Below are positions 43,722 through 54,109 of a stretch of 64,000 nt of DNA, in pieces. The stretch's first letter is position 1; each line of letters opens with the position of its first letter. The stretch lies in assembly GCF_015905305.1 (NCBI RefSeq), contig NZ_JADZLQ010000002.1, positions 124,001 to 188,000 of the forward strand, in the 5' to 3' direction. This stretch comes from Pinirhizobacter soli (GTDB lineage: Bacteria > Pseudomonadota > Gammaproteobacteria > Xanthomonadales > Rhodanobacteraceae). Made by a program: the position numbers and the translations under genes. The notes under the pieces are model-generated. The model was not told the DNA's origin. It saw nothing but the letters and a program-made list of their open reading frames with translations, and searched no databases.

Positions 43722-45242
43722 GTGACCCGACGCCACCTGATCGTTGCCCTGGCCCTCTTCCCGATGGCCTGCGCGCAAGCCGCGCCCCTCGGGCGTGATG
43801 ACATCACCTGGCTTGCGCGCCTTGGCTTCGGCGCCGATAGCCAGATGCTCGAAACCTACCAGCGCGAGGGCCGCGAGGCTTTCCTGGAGGAACAATTGCA
43901 AGGCCGCGATACCTCGCTGCCGCCGGCCATCGACGCCTTCGTGAGCAGCCTCACCATAACGAAAACCCCGGTGCAGGAATTGGCCCTGCAATTCCGTGAC
44001 GCCCAGCAGGTGATCCGGGCTATGCCCGATGGACCGGCACAGGTACAGGCGCGCAAGGACCAGCGCCAGCGCGGCCAGGTACTGGAGCAGGAAACCCAGG
44101 CCACCATCATGCTGCGCGAGATCTATGGGCGCGACCAGCTTCGCGAGCAGCTCACCTGGTTCTGGCTGAACCATTTCAGCGTCTTCGGCGACAAGGCGCG
44201 CGTGCGTCTTTTCGTTGGCGACTACGCCGACCGGGTGATCCGCCCCCAAGCCCTGGGCAAGTTCCGCGACCTGGTGATGGCAAGCCTGACCAGCCCCGCC
44301 ATGCTCGATTACCTGGACAACTCGAAGAATGCCAAGGGCCACGTCAACGAGAACTACGCCCGCGAGCTGATGGAGCTGCATACGCTGGGCGTGGATGGTG
44401 GCTACACCCAGGCCGACGTGCAGCAGATGGCACTGGTGTTGACCGGCGTCGGCGTGAAACTCGACGACACAGCGCGCAAGCTCCCACCCAAGCTGTTGCC
44501 GTACTACCGGTACGAGAACCTGTTCGAATTCAACCCGGCGCGCCACGATTTCAGCGACAAGGTGCTGATGGGACGGCCGATCAAGGGCAGCGGCTTCGAC
44601 GAGATCGAGCACGCGGTGACGCAGCTCACCCGCACGCCTGCGTGTGCGAAGTTCATTGCGCGCAAGATCGCCGTGTACTTCGCCGGTGACAACCCGCCAC
44701 CCGCCCTGCTCAACCGCATGGCCGAAACGTTCCTGCGTACCGATGGGGATATCGCGCAGGTCATGCGCACCCTGTTCACCGCGCCGGAACTCAGCGCCAT
44801 GCCGCCGGTGAAATTCAAGGACCCCAACCGTTTCATTGTTTCGGCGATGCGGCTTACCCTCGACGGCAAGCCGGTGGTGAATCCGATGCCGATGCTGCGC
44901 TGGGCGCAACAAATGGCGCAGCCCACCTTTGGCCGCCTGACGCCCGACGGCTGGTCGCTCGATGGCGGCGCGTGGAGCAGCTCCGGCCAGCTCAGCCGCC
45001 GCTTCGAAATCGCCCGTGCGATCGGCAGCGGCGCACCACAGCTCTTCGCGCCTGAGCCCTTGCCGGGCGACAAGACACCGCCGCCACGCCTGCCACCGCC
45101 GGACCTGAAAAATTCCCCGCTGGTCGCCGCCACCTTGATGCCATGGCTTTCCGAATCCACGAAAGCCGCCCTGGCGCAGGCGAAGTCGCCGGTGGAATGG
45201 AACACGTTTGTCTTAAGCAGTCCCGAGTTCAACCAGAGGTAG
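43722..45242 (+). CDS. DUF1800 secreted protein
   Basis: This 506-residue DUF1800 protein starts at GTG (TRRHLIVALALFPMACAQA is the signal peptide), with AAGGAG 12 nt upstream. Family segments are DDITWLARLGFGAD, LTWFWLNHFSVFG, NENYARELMELHTLGVDGGYTQADVQ and KFIARKIAVYFA. It is paired with a DUF1501 gene 2 nt downstream, as is usual in bacteria. Neither biochemical function is established; the pair is thought to act in the periplasm. Confidence 0.9.
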   Translation: MTRRHLIVALALFPMACAQAAPLGRDDITWLARLGFGADSQMLETYQREGREAFLEEQLQGRDTSLPPAIDAFVSSLTITKTPVQELALQFRDAQQVIRAMPDGPAQVQARKDQRQRGQVLEQETQATIMLREIYGRDQLREQLTWFWLNHFSVFGDKARVRLFVGDYADRVIRPQALGKFRDLVMASLTSPAMLDYLDNSKNAKGHVNENYARELMELHTLGVDGGYTQADVQQMALVLTGVGVKLDDTARKLPPKLLPYYRYENLFEFNPARHDFSDKVLMGRPIKGSGFDEIEHAVTQLTRTPACAKFIARKIAVYFAGDNPPPALLNRMAETFLRTDGDIAQVMRTLFTAPELSAMPPVKFKDPNRFIVSAMRLTLDGKPVVNPMPMLRWAQQMAQPTFGRLTPDGWSLDGGAWSSSGQLSRRFEIARAIGSGAPQLFAPEPLPGDKTPPPRLPPPDLKNSPLVAATLMPWLSESTKAALAQAKSPVEWNTFVLSSPEFNQR

Positions 45243-45244
45243 CC

Positions 45245-46444
45245 ATGAACCGTCGACAATTCCTCCTGGCCAGCGCAGCAGCCGCCGCCGTTCCTGCCCT
45301 GGGCCTCGCGCCCGGACGGCTTTTCGCAGCGCCCGTGGACACGCCGCGCCTGCTGGTGGTGTTCCTGCGCGGCGGCTACGACGCCAACAACCTGCTGGTG
45401 CCGTATGGCAGCGACTTCTATTACCAGTCGCGGCCGAAGCTGGCGATCGCCAAACCCGATACCGCCAACCCCGACAGCGCCATCGCGCTTGACGGACATT
45501 GGGGCCTGGCACCGGCGGTGAAGGACACGGTGAAGCCGCTGTGGGACCGCAAGCAAGTGGCCTTCGTCCCGTTCTCAGGCACCACCGATCTATCGCGCAG
45601 TCATTTTGAAACCCAGGACAACATCGAGGCTGGCGAAGCGGACGGCCATTCGATGGCGCAGCGTTCGGGATTCCTGGCACGGCTGTCGGCAGTGATGAAA
45701 CCCGCAAGCCCGATCGCCTTCACCGACTCCCTGCCGCTTTCCTTCCAGGGCGCCGGCGACATCCCGAACATCTCGCTGCGCGGTGCCGGCAAGGCCGCCT
45801 TCGACGACCGTCAATCGGCCCTGCTTGCCGGCATGTACCGCGGCACGCCACTCGAGCAGGCCGCCAGCGATGGCCTGAAGCTTCGGCAGCAGGTATCGGC
45901 GGACTTGACCCGTGAAATGGTGGCCTCCTCACGTGGCGCCGTCAGCGCCAAGGGCTTCGCGCTGGAGACCCAGCGCATGGCCACGCTGATGCGCGATCAA
46001 TACCGGCTCGGCTTCGTCGACGTCGGGGGCTGGGACACGCATGTGAACCAGGGCGCGGCCAAAGGCCAGCTGGCCAATAACCTCGGCAACCTGGGCGCGG
46101 GGCTGGCGGCCTACGCCGATGCACTGGGCGAGGAATGGAACAACACCGTGGTAATCGTGGTATCTGAATTCGGCCGCACTTTCCGCGAGAACGGCAACCA
46201 GGGCACCGACCACGGCCACGGCACCACCTACTGGGTGCTCGGCGGCCGCGTGCGCGGCGGCCGCATCGCCGGCGACCAGGTGACCATCACCCAGCCCAAC
46301 CTGCTGCAGGATCGCGACTACCCCGTGCTCAACAACTACCGCGACGTGATCGGCGGCCTGCTGGCCCGCGGCTGGGGCCTGTCGTCGAAGCAAGTGCAGC
46401 AGGTATTCCCGGGATCGAAGCCGAAGGACTTACAGCTGGTGTGA
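45245..46444 (+). CDS. DUF1501 Tat-exported protein
   Basis: This 399-residue protein has a Tat-like signal (MNRRQFLLASAAAAAVPALGLAPG). The DUF1501 (alkaline-phosphatase/sulfatase-like fold) core has VFLRGGYDANNLLVPYG, HFETQDNIE, GWDTHVNQG and VVSEFGRTFRENGNQGTDHGHGT, in which Asp/His residues could bind metal. It follows the DUF1800 gene by 2 nt. The two proteins almost certainly work together. Confidence 0.9.
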   Translation: MNRRQFLLASAAAAAVPALGLAPGRLFAAPVDTPRLLVVFLRGGYDANNLLVPYGSDFYYQSRPKLAIAKPDTANPDSAIALDGHWGLAPAVKDTVKPLWDRKQVAFVPFSGTTDLSRSHFETQDNIEAGEADGHSMAQRSGFLARLSAVMKPASPIAFTDSLPLSFQGAGDIPNISLRGAGKAAFDDRQSALLAGMYRGTPLEQAASDGLKLRQQVSADLTREMVASSRGAVSAKGFALETQRMATLMRDQYRLGFVDVGGWDTHVNQGAAKGQLANNLGNLGAGLAAYADALGEEWNNTVVIVVSEFGRTFRENGNQGTDHGHGTTYWVLGGRVRGGRIAGDQVTITQPNLLQDRDYPVLNNYRDVIGGLLARGWGLSSKQVQQVFPGSKPKDLQLV

Positions 46445-46491
46445 CGAACCTGCTACGTTCGCCCCCTGACCAACGTTCGGGGAAGCTTAAG

Positions 46492-47400
46492 ATGAAGACC
46501 CTCCTGCTTGCCGGCGCGGTTGCGCTGGGCCTGGCCACCGTCGCGGTGGCAAGCGACGCGACCAAGACGCCGTCGGCGAAGGACATCCTGGCCAAGTCGT
46601 CGCCACAGGATTGGCGCACGCCCGACCCGGAAAACCTGATTTACATGGACCTGCCGCAGGGCCGGGTGATCATCGAACTCGCCCCCGACTTCACTCCCCT
46701 GCACGCGGCCAATATCCGCACCCTCGTGCGCGAACACTACTTCGATGGCCTGGCGGTGATCCGCGTACAGGACAACTTCGTCACCCAGTGGGGCGACCCG
46801 GAAGAAGACGACAAGGCGAAGATGAAATCGCTGGGCAAGGCCAAGGCTTCCCTGCCCCCGGAATTCACCCGCCCGATCGACGCGAAGCTGGCCTGGACAC
46901 CGTTGCCCGACGGCGATGTGTATGCGCCGGAAGTAGGTTTTTCCAACGGCTTCCCTGCAGCCCGCGACAAGGCCAGCGGCCAGGCGTGGCTGGCCCATTG
47001 TTATGGCGCGGTCGGCGTGGCGCGCGATGTCGGGCCCACCACCGGCAGCGGCAGTTCGCTGTACGCCATCATCGGCCAGGCCCCGCGCAATCTAGACCGC
47101 AACCTCGCCGTCGCCGGCAAGGTGATCAAGGGCATGGAGTTCCTTTCGGCCTACCAGCGTGGCGCGGAACCGATGGGTTTCTACAAGGATGCTGGCCAGC
47201 GCACTACGATCAAGAGCGTACGCATCGCCGCCGACGTGCCCGCCGCCGAGCGCACGCCGATCCAGGTATTGCGCACCGACTCGGCAACCTTCGCCGCAGT
47301 GGTGGACGCCAAGCGCAATCGCCACGACGACTTCTATACCTTGCCCGCAGGCAAGATCGACCTGTGCAACATCAACGTGCCGGTGCGCGAGAAACCCTAG
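46492..47400 (+). CDS. Periplasmic cyclophilin-type peptidyl-prolyl isomerase
   Basis: This is a 302-residue protein with a signal peptide (TLLLAGAVALGLATVAVA). The cyclophilin domain covers about 45-250 (GRVIIELAPDFTPLHAANIRTLVREHYFDGLAVIRVQDNFVTQWGDP). The domain is longer than in PpiA, with an insertion between strands. Its TAG stop shares the four-base CTAG with the stop of the convergent ABC transporter gene. Confidence 0.88.
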   Translation: MKTLLLAGAVALGLATVAVASDATKTPSAKDILAKSSPQDWRTPDPENLIYMDLPQGRVIIELAPDFTPLHAANIRTLVREHYFDGLAVIRVQDNFVTQWGDPEEDDKAKMKSLGKAKASLPPEFTRPIDAKLAWTPLPDGDVYAPEVGFSNGFPAARDKASGQAWLAHCYGAVGVARDVGPTTGSGSSLYAIIGQAPRNLDRNLAVAGKVIKGMEFLSAYQRGAEPMGFYKDAGQRTTIKSVRIAADVPAAERTPIQVLRTDSATFAAVVDAKRNRHDDFYTLPAGKIDLCNINVPVREKP

Positions 47401-49259
47401 CGGTAACCGGCGGCCTGCAGTTCGAAGAGTTCGGCGTATTGACCCCCGGCAGCCACGAGTTCCTCGTGGCTGCCCACTTCCACCACATGGCCATTGCCCA
47501 GCACCAGGATGCGGTCGGCCATGCGAACGGTGGAAAATCGGTGCGAGATGATCACCGCCGTTTTTCCCGCAGAGAGATCCTTGAAGCGCTGGAACACACC
47601 GTATTCGCTGCGCGCGTCCAGCGCCGCGGTGGGCTCGTCCAGGATCAACAAGGGCGCCGCGCGCATGTAGGCGCGGGCGATGGCGATCTTCTGCCACTCA
47701 CCGCCGGACAGGTCCACTCCGCCCTTGAAGAATTTGCCCAGCATCTGGTCATAGCCCTTCGGTAGCTTGCCGATCACTTCATCGGCCATGCTGCGCGCGG
47801 CGGCATCCTCGATGCGGATCTTGTCATCGCGCGCATCGATGCGGCCCACGGCGATGTTCTCTCCCGCCTGCAGGTAATACCGCACGAAGTCCTGGAAGAT
47901 CACACCGATATGTGCGCGCAGTTCCTCCAGGTCGTATTCGGCCAGCGGATGGCCGTCGAGCAGGATCTGCCCCTCGTCCGGGTCGTAAAGTCGCGAAAGA
48001 AGCTTCACGATGGTGGTCTTGCCCGCGCCGTTCTCGCCCACCAGTGCCAGCACCTCGCCAGCGCGAAGGGTGAAATCAAGATGGCGCACGGCCCAGCGCT
48101 CGGCACCGGGGTACCGGAAACCAACATCGACGAAACGGAAGCCCTCGCGCACCGGCACCGGGAACGGCCGGGCATCCTTCGGCGAGAGGATTTCCGGCTG
48201 GATGCGGAAGAACGAGAACAGGTCTTCCAGGTACAGCGCCTGCCCCGCCAATTGCGAGAAGCCCGAAAGCAAGCCATCAAGCAAGGTGCGCAGCCGCCGG
48301 AACGAGGCGGACAGGAAGGTGAGGTCGCCGATGGAAAATTCCCCATGCACCGTGCGCCAGGCGATCAGCGCATAGGCGCCGTAGTAGCCGAGCGTGCCCA
48401 CCGTGGTGAACAGGCCGCCCCAGCTGGCGCGCCCCACGGCAATGCGTCGGTTGGCTGCGTACATCGCCCGGGACAGCGTGGCGAAGCGCTCGATCAGGAA
48501 GGGATTGAGGCCAAAGCTCTTCACCTCCTTGGCGGTGTTCGCGCTGGCGCCCACCATGCGCAGGTAATCCAGCTCGCGGCGTTCGGGTGTCCATTCGTAG
48601 TTCACCGCGTAGCTGCGCGCGTTGAAATGGATCTCGCCCAGGAACGCCGGCACCAGCGCCACCAGCAACAGCAGGATCAACCATGGCGTGTACACCGCAA
48701 GGCCGATGGCGAAACTCGCCATGGTCACGATGTCCTGGGCCTGGCCGAACAATTGCGAAAGCATGCCGCTGCGGCCAGCCACCTGGCGGCGCGCACGGTC
48801 CAGGCGGTCCTGCAGGTCTGCGTCTTCGAAGTCTTCCAGGTCCAGGCTTGCCGCGTGCTGCATCAACTCGATGCTGGTGCGGTTGGCGTAGAGCTCGGAC
48901 AGCAGCGAATCCACCAGCGATACCACGCGGCCGAGCAGGTCCGCCCCCACCGCCAGCGCGAACTCGATACCGAGCAACCACCACAGGTGCTCGTAGTCGA
49001 GCACGCCGCCCGACAACGCCCCGCCGCGGATCAGCCGGGTGACCTCGTCGATGATCAGCTTGCCGACAAACAGCGTGGCCACCGGCAGCAAGGCACGCAC
49101 CAGGCGCAGGCCAAGATCAAGCACCGTGAGCGTGCGGCTGGTACGCCAGATCGCCGCCAGGAACTGCGGCACGTTGGCCATCGCGCCCAGGCGCTCACGG
49201 AAACCCAGCGGCGGCGTAGGCTCGGGATGACCACCTTGCGTGCGGGATTGACGGGCCAT
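47397..49259 (-). CDS. ABC exporter, fused membrane and ATPase domains
   Basis: This 620-residue half-transporter has six membrane helices (about 35-330). The ATPase domain has Walker A LVGENGAGKTTIVKL, signature VDLSGGEWQKIAIARA, Walker B LLILDEPTAALDARS and a switch His in IISHRFSTVRMADR. The sequence groups with multidrug/peptide/lipid-type exporters. Substrate is unknown. The last codon overlaps the stop of the cyclophilin gene. No RiPP precursor or maturation gene is beside it. Confidence 0.9.
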   Translation of the reverse strand: MARQSRTQGGHPEPTPPLGFRERLGAMANVPQFLAAIWRTSRTLTVLDLGLRLVRALLPVATLFVGKLIIDEVTRLIRGGALSGGVLDYEHLWWLLGIEFALAVGADLLGRVVSLVDSLLSELYANRTSIELMQHAASLDLEDFEDADLQDRLDRARRQVAGRSGMLSQLFGQAQDIVTMASFAIGLAVYTPWLILLLLVALVPAFLGEIHFNARSYAVNYEWTPERRELDYLRMVGASANTAKEVKSFGLNPFLIERFATLSRAMYAANRRIAVGRASWGGLFTTVGTLGYYGAYALIAWRTVHGEFSIGDLTFLSASFRRLRTLLDGLLSGFSQLAGQALYLEDLFSFFRIQPEILSPKDARPFPVPVREGFRFVDVGFRYPGAERWAVRHLDFTLRAGEVLALVGENGAGKTTIVKLLSRLYDPDEGQILLDGHPLAEYDLEELRAHIGVIFQDFVRYYLQAGENIAVGRIDARDDKIRIEDAAARSMADEVIGKLPKGYDQMLGKFFKGGVDLSGGEWQKIAIARAYMRAAPLLILDEPTAALDARSEYGVFQRFKDLSAGKTAVIISHRFSTVRMADRILVLGNGHVVEVGSHEELVAAGGQYAELFELQAAGYR

Positions 49260-49367
49260 CGATCAGGTTCCGGGCAAGATGCGAAGCGGCAAGGGTACGC
49301 CGTGTAAGGTAAGTGGAGTTATCACGGTCATTTACAACGACTTCGTACACCCGAAAGGACAGCACCC

Positions 49368-50315
49368 ATGTTTGCCCGCCGTTTTCTCGTTCCCCTTCTT
49401 GCCGCCCTGGTTGGCACCTGCGCCATCCTGCCGGCGTCCGCGCAGCAGGCGCCGGAGTTCACCGGCATCGCCGGCTGGCTGAATTCCAAGCCGCTCACCA
49501 TGCAGGGCCTGCGCGGCAAGGTGGTGCTGGTGGATTTCTGGGCGTACTCGTGCATCAACTGCATCCGCACCTTCCCGCACGTGACGCAGTGGTATGAGAA
49601 GTACAAGGACAAGGGCCTGGTGATCGTGGGCGTGCACGCGCCGGAATTCAACTTCGAACGCCAGGAAGGCAACGTGCGCGATGCGATCAAGCGCTACAAC
49701 ATCACCTACCCGGTGGCGCTGGATAACGACCTGAAAACCTGGGATGCGTTCTCCAACCAGTACTGGCCGGCGGAATACCTGATCGACAAGAACGGCAACA
49801 TCATTTCCAAGCGGTTCGGCGAAGGCCACTACCTGGAAACGGAGAACCAGATCCGCACCCTGCTGGGCTTGCCGCCGCTTCAAGGCGATGAGGCACCCAG
49901 CACGCTGGGCATGGTGGGCAGCCCCGAGATGTATTTCGGCAGCGATCGCCAGGAGTTCCTGGCCAGCCCCGAGAGTGGCCGTCTGGGTACGCGCGACTTC
50001 ACCGCGCCCACACGGCTTGAACTGAACAAGTTCGCGCTCGTCGGTGCCTGGGAGATCGGCCGCGAGAACGCCACCCTGGTGGGCGACCACGGCGAGATCC
50101 GCCTGCACTACAAGGCTGCGAAGCTGCACATGGTGGCAAGCGCCGTGACGCCCACCAAGCTTGAAATCATCGTCGACGGCAAGCCGCAGCCGCCGGTCAC
50201 GGTCCAGGGCAGCATGCTGTACACCCTGGCGGACGGCGCCGACTACAAGGACCACGTGGTGACGATCAAGATACCCAAGGGATCGTTCCACGCCTTTACC
50301 TTCACCTTCGGCTGA
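49368..50315 (+). CDS. Secreted thioredoxin-like protein with DipZ-type C-terminal domain
   Basis: This is a 315-residue periplasmic protein with a signal peptide (VPLLAALVGTCAILPASA). A TlpA/thioredoxin-like domain has the redox pair CINC (WAYSCINCIRTFPH, about 64-67) and a cis-Pro region (YWPAEYLIDKNG). A beta-rich C-terminal domain (about 190-315) matches that of DipZ. The CcdA-like membrane part of DipZ is missing here, so electrons must come from another protein. Confidence 0.87.
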   Translation: MFARRFLVPLLAALVGTCAILPASAQQAPEFTGIAGWLNSKPLTMQGLRGKVVLVDFWAYSCINCIRTFPHVTQWYEKYKDKGLVIVGVHAPEFNFERQEGNVRDAIKRYNITYPVALDNDLKTWDAFSNQYWPAEYLIDKNGNIISKRFGEGHYLETENQIRTLLGLPPLQGDEAPSTLGMVGSPEMYFGSDRQEFLASPESGRLGTRDFTAPTRLELNKFALVGAWEIGRENATLVGDHGEIRLHYKAAKLHMVASAVTPTKLEIIVDGKPQPPVTVQGSMLYTLADGADYKDHVVTIKIPKGSFHAFTFTFG

Positions 50316-50362
50316 CCACCTGGCCCCTGGCAGTATTTTGCTTCCAGGGGGTTGTCTTTGGA

Positions 50363-50402
50363 ATATCTAAGATATATCGTACGCCCACACCTACGATATA
50401 TC
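50363..50402. promoter_or_regulatory. PadR/YqjI-type operator
   Basis: A perfect 11-bp inverted repeat, GATATATCGTA (50371-50381) and TACGATATATC (50392-50402), has a 10-nt centre. The overlapping ATATCT-A-AGATAT (50364-50376) repeats the half-site. It ends 12 nt before the regulator ATG, so binding would block its own operon. Confidence 0.8.
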
Positions 50403-50414
50403 GGAGATACATCC

Positions 50415-51049
50415 ATGCGTTGGCACGACCGTTGGAACGAAGTCCGCGACCGCCTCCACGAGGCGCACGCCATGCACCACCACCATCACTTCATGGGCCG
50501 CCACGGCATGTTCGGCGGCGCTGGCCGCCGGGGCGGCGGCTTCTTTGGCGATGATGAAGACATGCGCGGAGGCCCGATGGGCGGCCGTGGCCGCATGTTC
50601 GGCCAGGGCGACCTGCGCCTGTTGCTGTTGGCCCTGATCGAACAGCAGCCGCGCCACGGCTATGAGCTGATCCGCACCATCGAGGAAATGGTCGGCGGCG
50701 GCTATTCGCCGAGCCCCGGCACCATCTACCCCACCCTGACCATGCTCGAGGAACTGGGCTACGCCGTGGTCGAGGCCACCGACGGCGGCAAGAAGCGCTA
50801 CGCCATTACGCCTGAAGGCGTGGTCTGGCTTGACGGCAATCGCGCCGAAGTCGAGACGCTGATGAAGCGTATGCAGGACAACGCGCACCGCATGCACAAG
50901 ATGAATGCGCCCAACGACGTGCGCCAGGCCATGCATGAGATCAAGCATGCCCTGTTCGCCCGCGCCGGTGCGTGGAGTGTCGATGAAGCCGCGCGGATCA
51001 CCGCCATCCTGCGCAAGGCCGCCGCCGCCATCGCCAGTGGAGACAAGGC

Positions 51050-51053
<4 letters not shown>
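50415..51053 (+). CDS. yqjI: PadR-family metal-responsive repressor (YqjI-like)
   Basis: This 212-residue protein has a long N-terminal extension rich in His (HAMHHHHHFMGRHG) and Gly/Asp/Arg, like E. coli YqjI, which binds nickel. The PadR winged-helix domain follows (LRLLLLALIEQQPRHGYELIRTIEEMVGGGYSPSPGTIYPTL, about 68-110). It represses the adjacent yqjH-type ferric reductase gene and itself; the perfect operator upstream supports this. The start at MRWHDRWNEV was chosen because the longer frame would include the operator. Confidence 0.88.
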
Positions 51054-51844
<791 letters not shown>

Positions 51845-51939
51845 ACCCGTATTAAGGTTCACGCACGGCAAACGACATAATTTTGCCGTCCGCTCCGTTA
51901 TGCCTAGTCGCTGGACAGGCAAGGCGGCGGAGATCCACG

Positions 51940-54084
51940 ATGAAACGCGGCAGGAAAATACTGGCTTGGGTGCTTGGCATCGTGCTGTTGCTTATCGTGA
52001 TCGGAGTGATCGTGATCGCCACCTTCGACTGGAACCGGGCCAAGCCCTACGTCAACGAGAAAGTCTCCGAGGCGATTGGCCGGCCCTTCGCCATCAATGG
52101 CGACCTGAGCGTGCACTGGGCGCGAGAGGCTTCGGAAACCGGTATCGGCTCGATCGTGCCGTGGCCGGAATTCACCGCGCGGGACATCACCGTCGCCAAC
52201 CCCGACTGGGCCAAGACACCGACATTCGCAAAGCTCGACGCCGTGCAATTCCGCTTGAGGTCGCTGGGCCTGCTGCACCACCGCATCGTGATCCCCCACC
52301 TGCAGCTGACCGCCCCTACCATCGACCTTGAGCGCGTGAAGGACGGCCGCGACAACTGGACCTTCAAGATGCCCGAGAGCACCGGGCCATCCGAATGGGC
52401 CATGGAGCTCAACGAGGTCGGCTTCGACAAGGGCCACATCGAGCTGGTGGATGCCGCCACCGCGCTGTCGATGAAGATCGACGTTTCACAACTGGAAAAA
52501 GCCATCCCGTTCTCGGACATCATGGCCCAGCAGGAACAGGCCTCGCGCGACCAGGCCGGCGCCACGGTGGGCACCTCGAAAGACCTGCGCAAGAACAAGG
52601 CCGGCAAGGACGACCGCGCCGATGAAACCAAGCAGCGCCAGACCTACGCCTTCGGCTGGAAGATGTCGGGCAGTTTCCACGGTGCGTCCATCCAGGGTAG
52701 CGGCAAGACGGGCAGCGTGCTGGCCCTGCGCGAGGCCACCAAGCCGTTCCCGGTGCAGGCCGATACGCGCATCGGCGATACGCACATCGCCATCGTCGGC
52801 ACGCTCACGGACCCCGTGAACCTGGGCGCGCTGGACGTGCGCCTGTGGTTCTCCGGCAACAGCATGTCCAATCTTTACGCCATCACCGGCATCACCCTGC
52901 CCGACACGCCGCCCTTCGCCACCGAAGGCCATCTGATTGCCAATCTGAAGAAAGGCAACAGCGTGTACCGCTACCAGGACTTCACCGGGCGCGTGGGCGG
53001 CAGCGACATCACCGGCTCACTCACTTTCAACGGCGGCGGCCCCCGGCCGAAGCTCACGGGCAACCTCACCTCGCACCTGCTGCTGTTCTCGGATCTGGCG
53101 CCCCTGATCGGCGCCGACTCCAACAAGGAAAAAGCCCAGCGCGGCGATGCCACCCAGCAACCCGCCGACAAGGCGCTGCCGGTTGAGCCGTTCCGCACCG
53201 ATCGCTGGAAGGCAATGGATGCCGATGTCACGTTCTCGGGCGAAAAGATCATCCAGGATGCCAAGCTGCCCATCACCTCGCTGCAGACCCACATGGTGAT
53301 GGACAACGGCGTGCTCAGCCTGCAGCCGCTGAAGTTCGGCATGGCCGGAGGCACGGTGGACAGCACGATCGGCCTGAATGGCCAGGCCGTGCCGATGAAG
53401 GGCACCATCAAGATGTCCGCTCGGCATATGAAGCTGAAGGAACTCTTCCCGGGCTTCGCCCCGATGCAGACGAGCCTGGGCGAACTCAACGGCGATGCCG
53501 CCCTCTCGGCCACGGGAAATTCGGTGGCGGCCCTGCTTGGCTCGTCCAATGGCGAAATCAAGATGCTGATCAACGACGGCGCCATCTCCAAATCGTTGCT
53601 GGAAATCGCAGGCCTCAACGTCGGCAACTATGTCGGCGCCAAGCTCTTCGGCGACAAGACCGTGAAGATCAACTGCGCCGCCACCGACCTGACCGCCACC
53701 AACGGCCTGGTCGACGCCCGCCTGTTCGCCTTCGACACCGAGGACGCCATCATCAATGTATCGGGCACGGTGGACCTCAAGACCGAGAAGCTTGATCTGG
53801 ACATCGTTCCCCACACCAAAGGCTTCCGCGTGTTCTCGCTGCGCTCGCCGCTATACGTGCACGGGACGCTGAAGAATCCAAGCCCGGGCGTGCACGCCGG
53901 CCCGCTGATCCTGCGTGGTGGCGGCGTGGTGGCGGCGGCGGTGATCGCTCCGGTGGCGGTTCTGCTGCCGCTGATCGCGCCTAGCCACAACAAGGACGAG
54001 AACACCTGTGGCACGCTGCTGGATCAGGTGAAGAATTTGCCGCCGAAGGCGCCGCCGGCGGGGAAGACGCAGCCAGCGAAGTAG
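51940..54084 (+). CDS. AsmA-family protein
   Basis: This 714-residue protein has a single N-terminal helix (ILAWVLGIVLLLIVIGVIVIA) and a large periplasmic AsmA/TamB-like beta region (INGDLSVHWA, FTARDITVANPDWA, NGDAALSATGNSVAALLGSSNGEIKMLINDGAISKSLLEIAGLNVG). AsmA-like proteins bridge the envelope and are linked to phospholipid transport. GGAG lies 8 nt before the chosen ATG. It is the last high-GC gene before the low-GC toxin/immunity island. Confidence 0.88.
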   Translation: MKRGRKILAWVLGIVLLLIVIGVIVIATFDWNRAKPYVNEKVSEAIGRPFAINGDLSVHWAREASETGIGSIVPWPEFTARDITVANPDWAKTPTFAKLDAVQFRLRSLGLLHHRIVIPHLQLTAPTIDLERVKDGRDNWTFKMPESTGPSEWAMELNEVGFDKGHIELVDAATALSMKIDVSQLEKAIPFSDIMAQQEQASRDQAGATVGTSKDLRKNKAGKDDRADETKQRQTYAFGWKMSGSFHGASIQGSGKTGSVLALREATKPFPVQADTRIGDTHIAIVGTLTDPVNLGALDVRLWFSGNSMSNLYAITGITLPDTPPFATEGHLIANLKKGNSVYRYQDFTGRVGGSDITGSLTFNGGGPRPKLTGNLTSHLLLFSDLAPLIGADSNKEKAQRGDATQQPADKALPVEPFRTDRWKAMDADVTFSGEKIIQDAKLPITSLQTHMVMDNGVLSLQPLKFGMAGGTVDSTIGLNGQAVPMKGTIKMSARHMKLKELFPGFAPMQTSLGELNGDAALSATGNSVAALLGSSNGEIKMLINDGAISKSLLEIAGLNVGNYVGAKLFGDKTVKINCAATDLTATNGLVDARLFAFDTEDAIINVSGTVDLKTEKLDLDIVPHTKGFRVFSLRSPLYVHGTLKNPSPGVHAGPLILRGGGVVAAAVIAPVAVLLPLIAPSHNKDENTCGTLLDQVKNLPPKAPPAGKTQPAK

Positions 54085-54109
54085 CCTGGAGCCAGGATGC
54101 TGCCCCAAC

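Noticed and set aside
47397-49259. ABC exporter as part of a RiPP export system
   Set aside because: It lacks a C39 peptidase domain and lies more than 20 kb from the bufferin genes, whose products carry ordinary Sec signal peptides.
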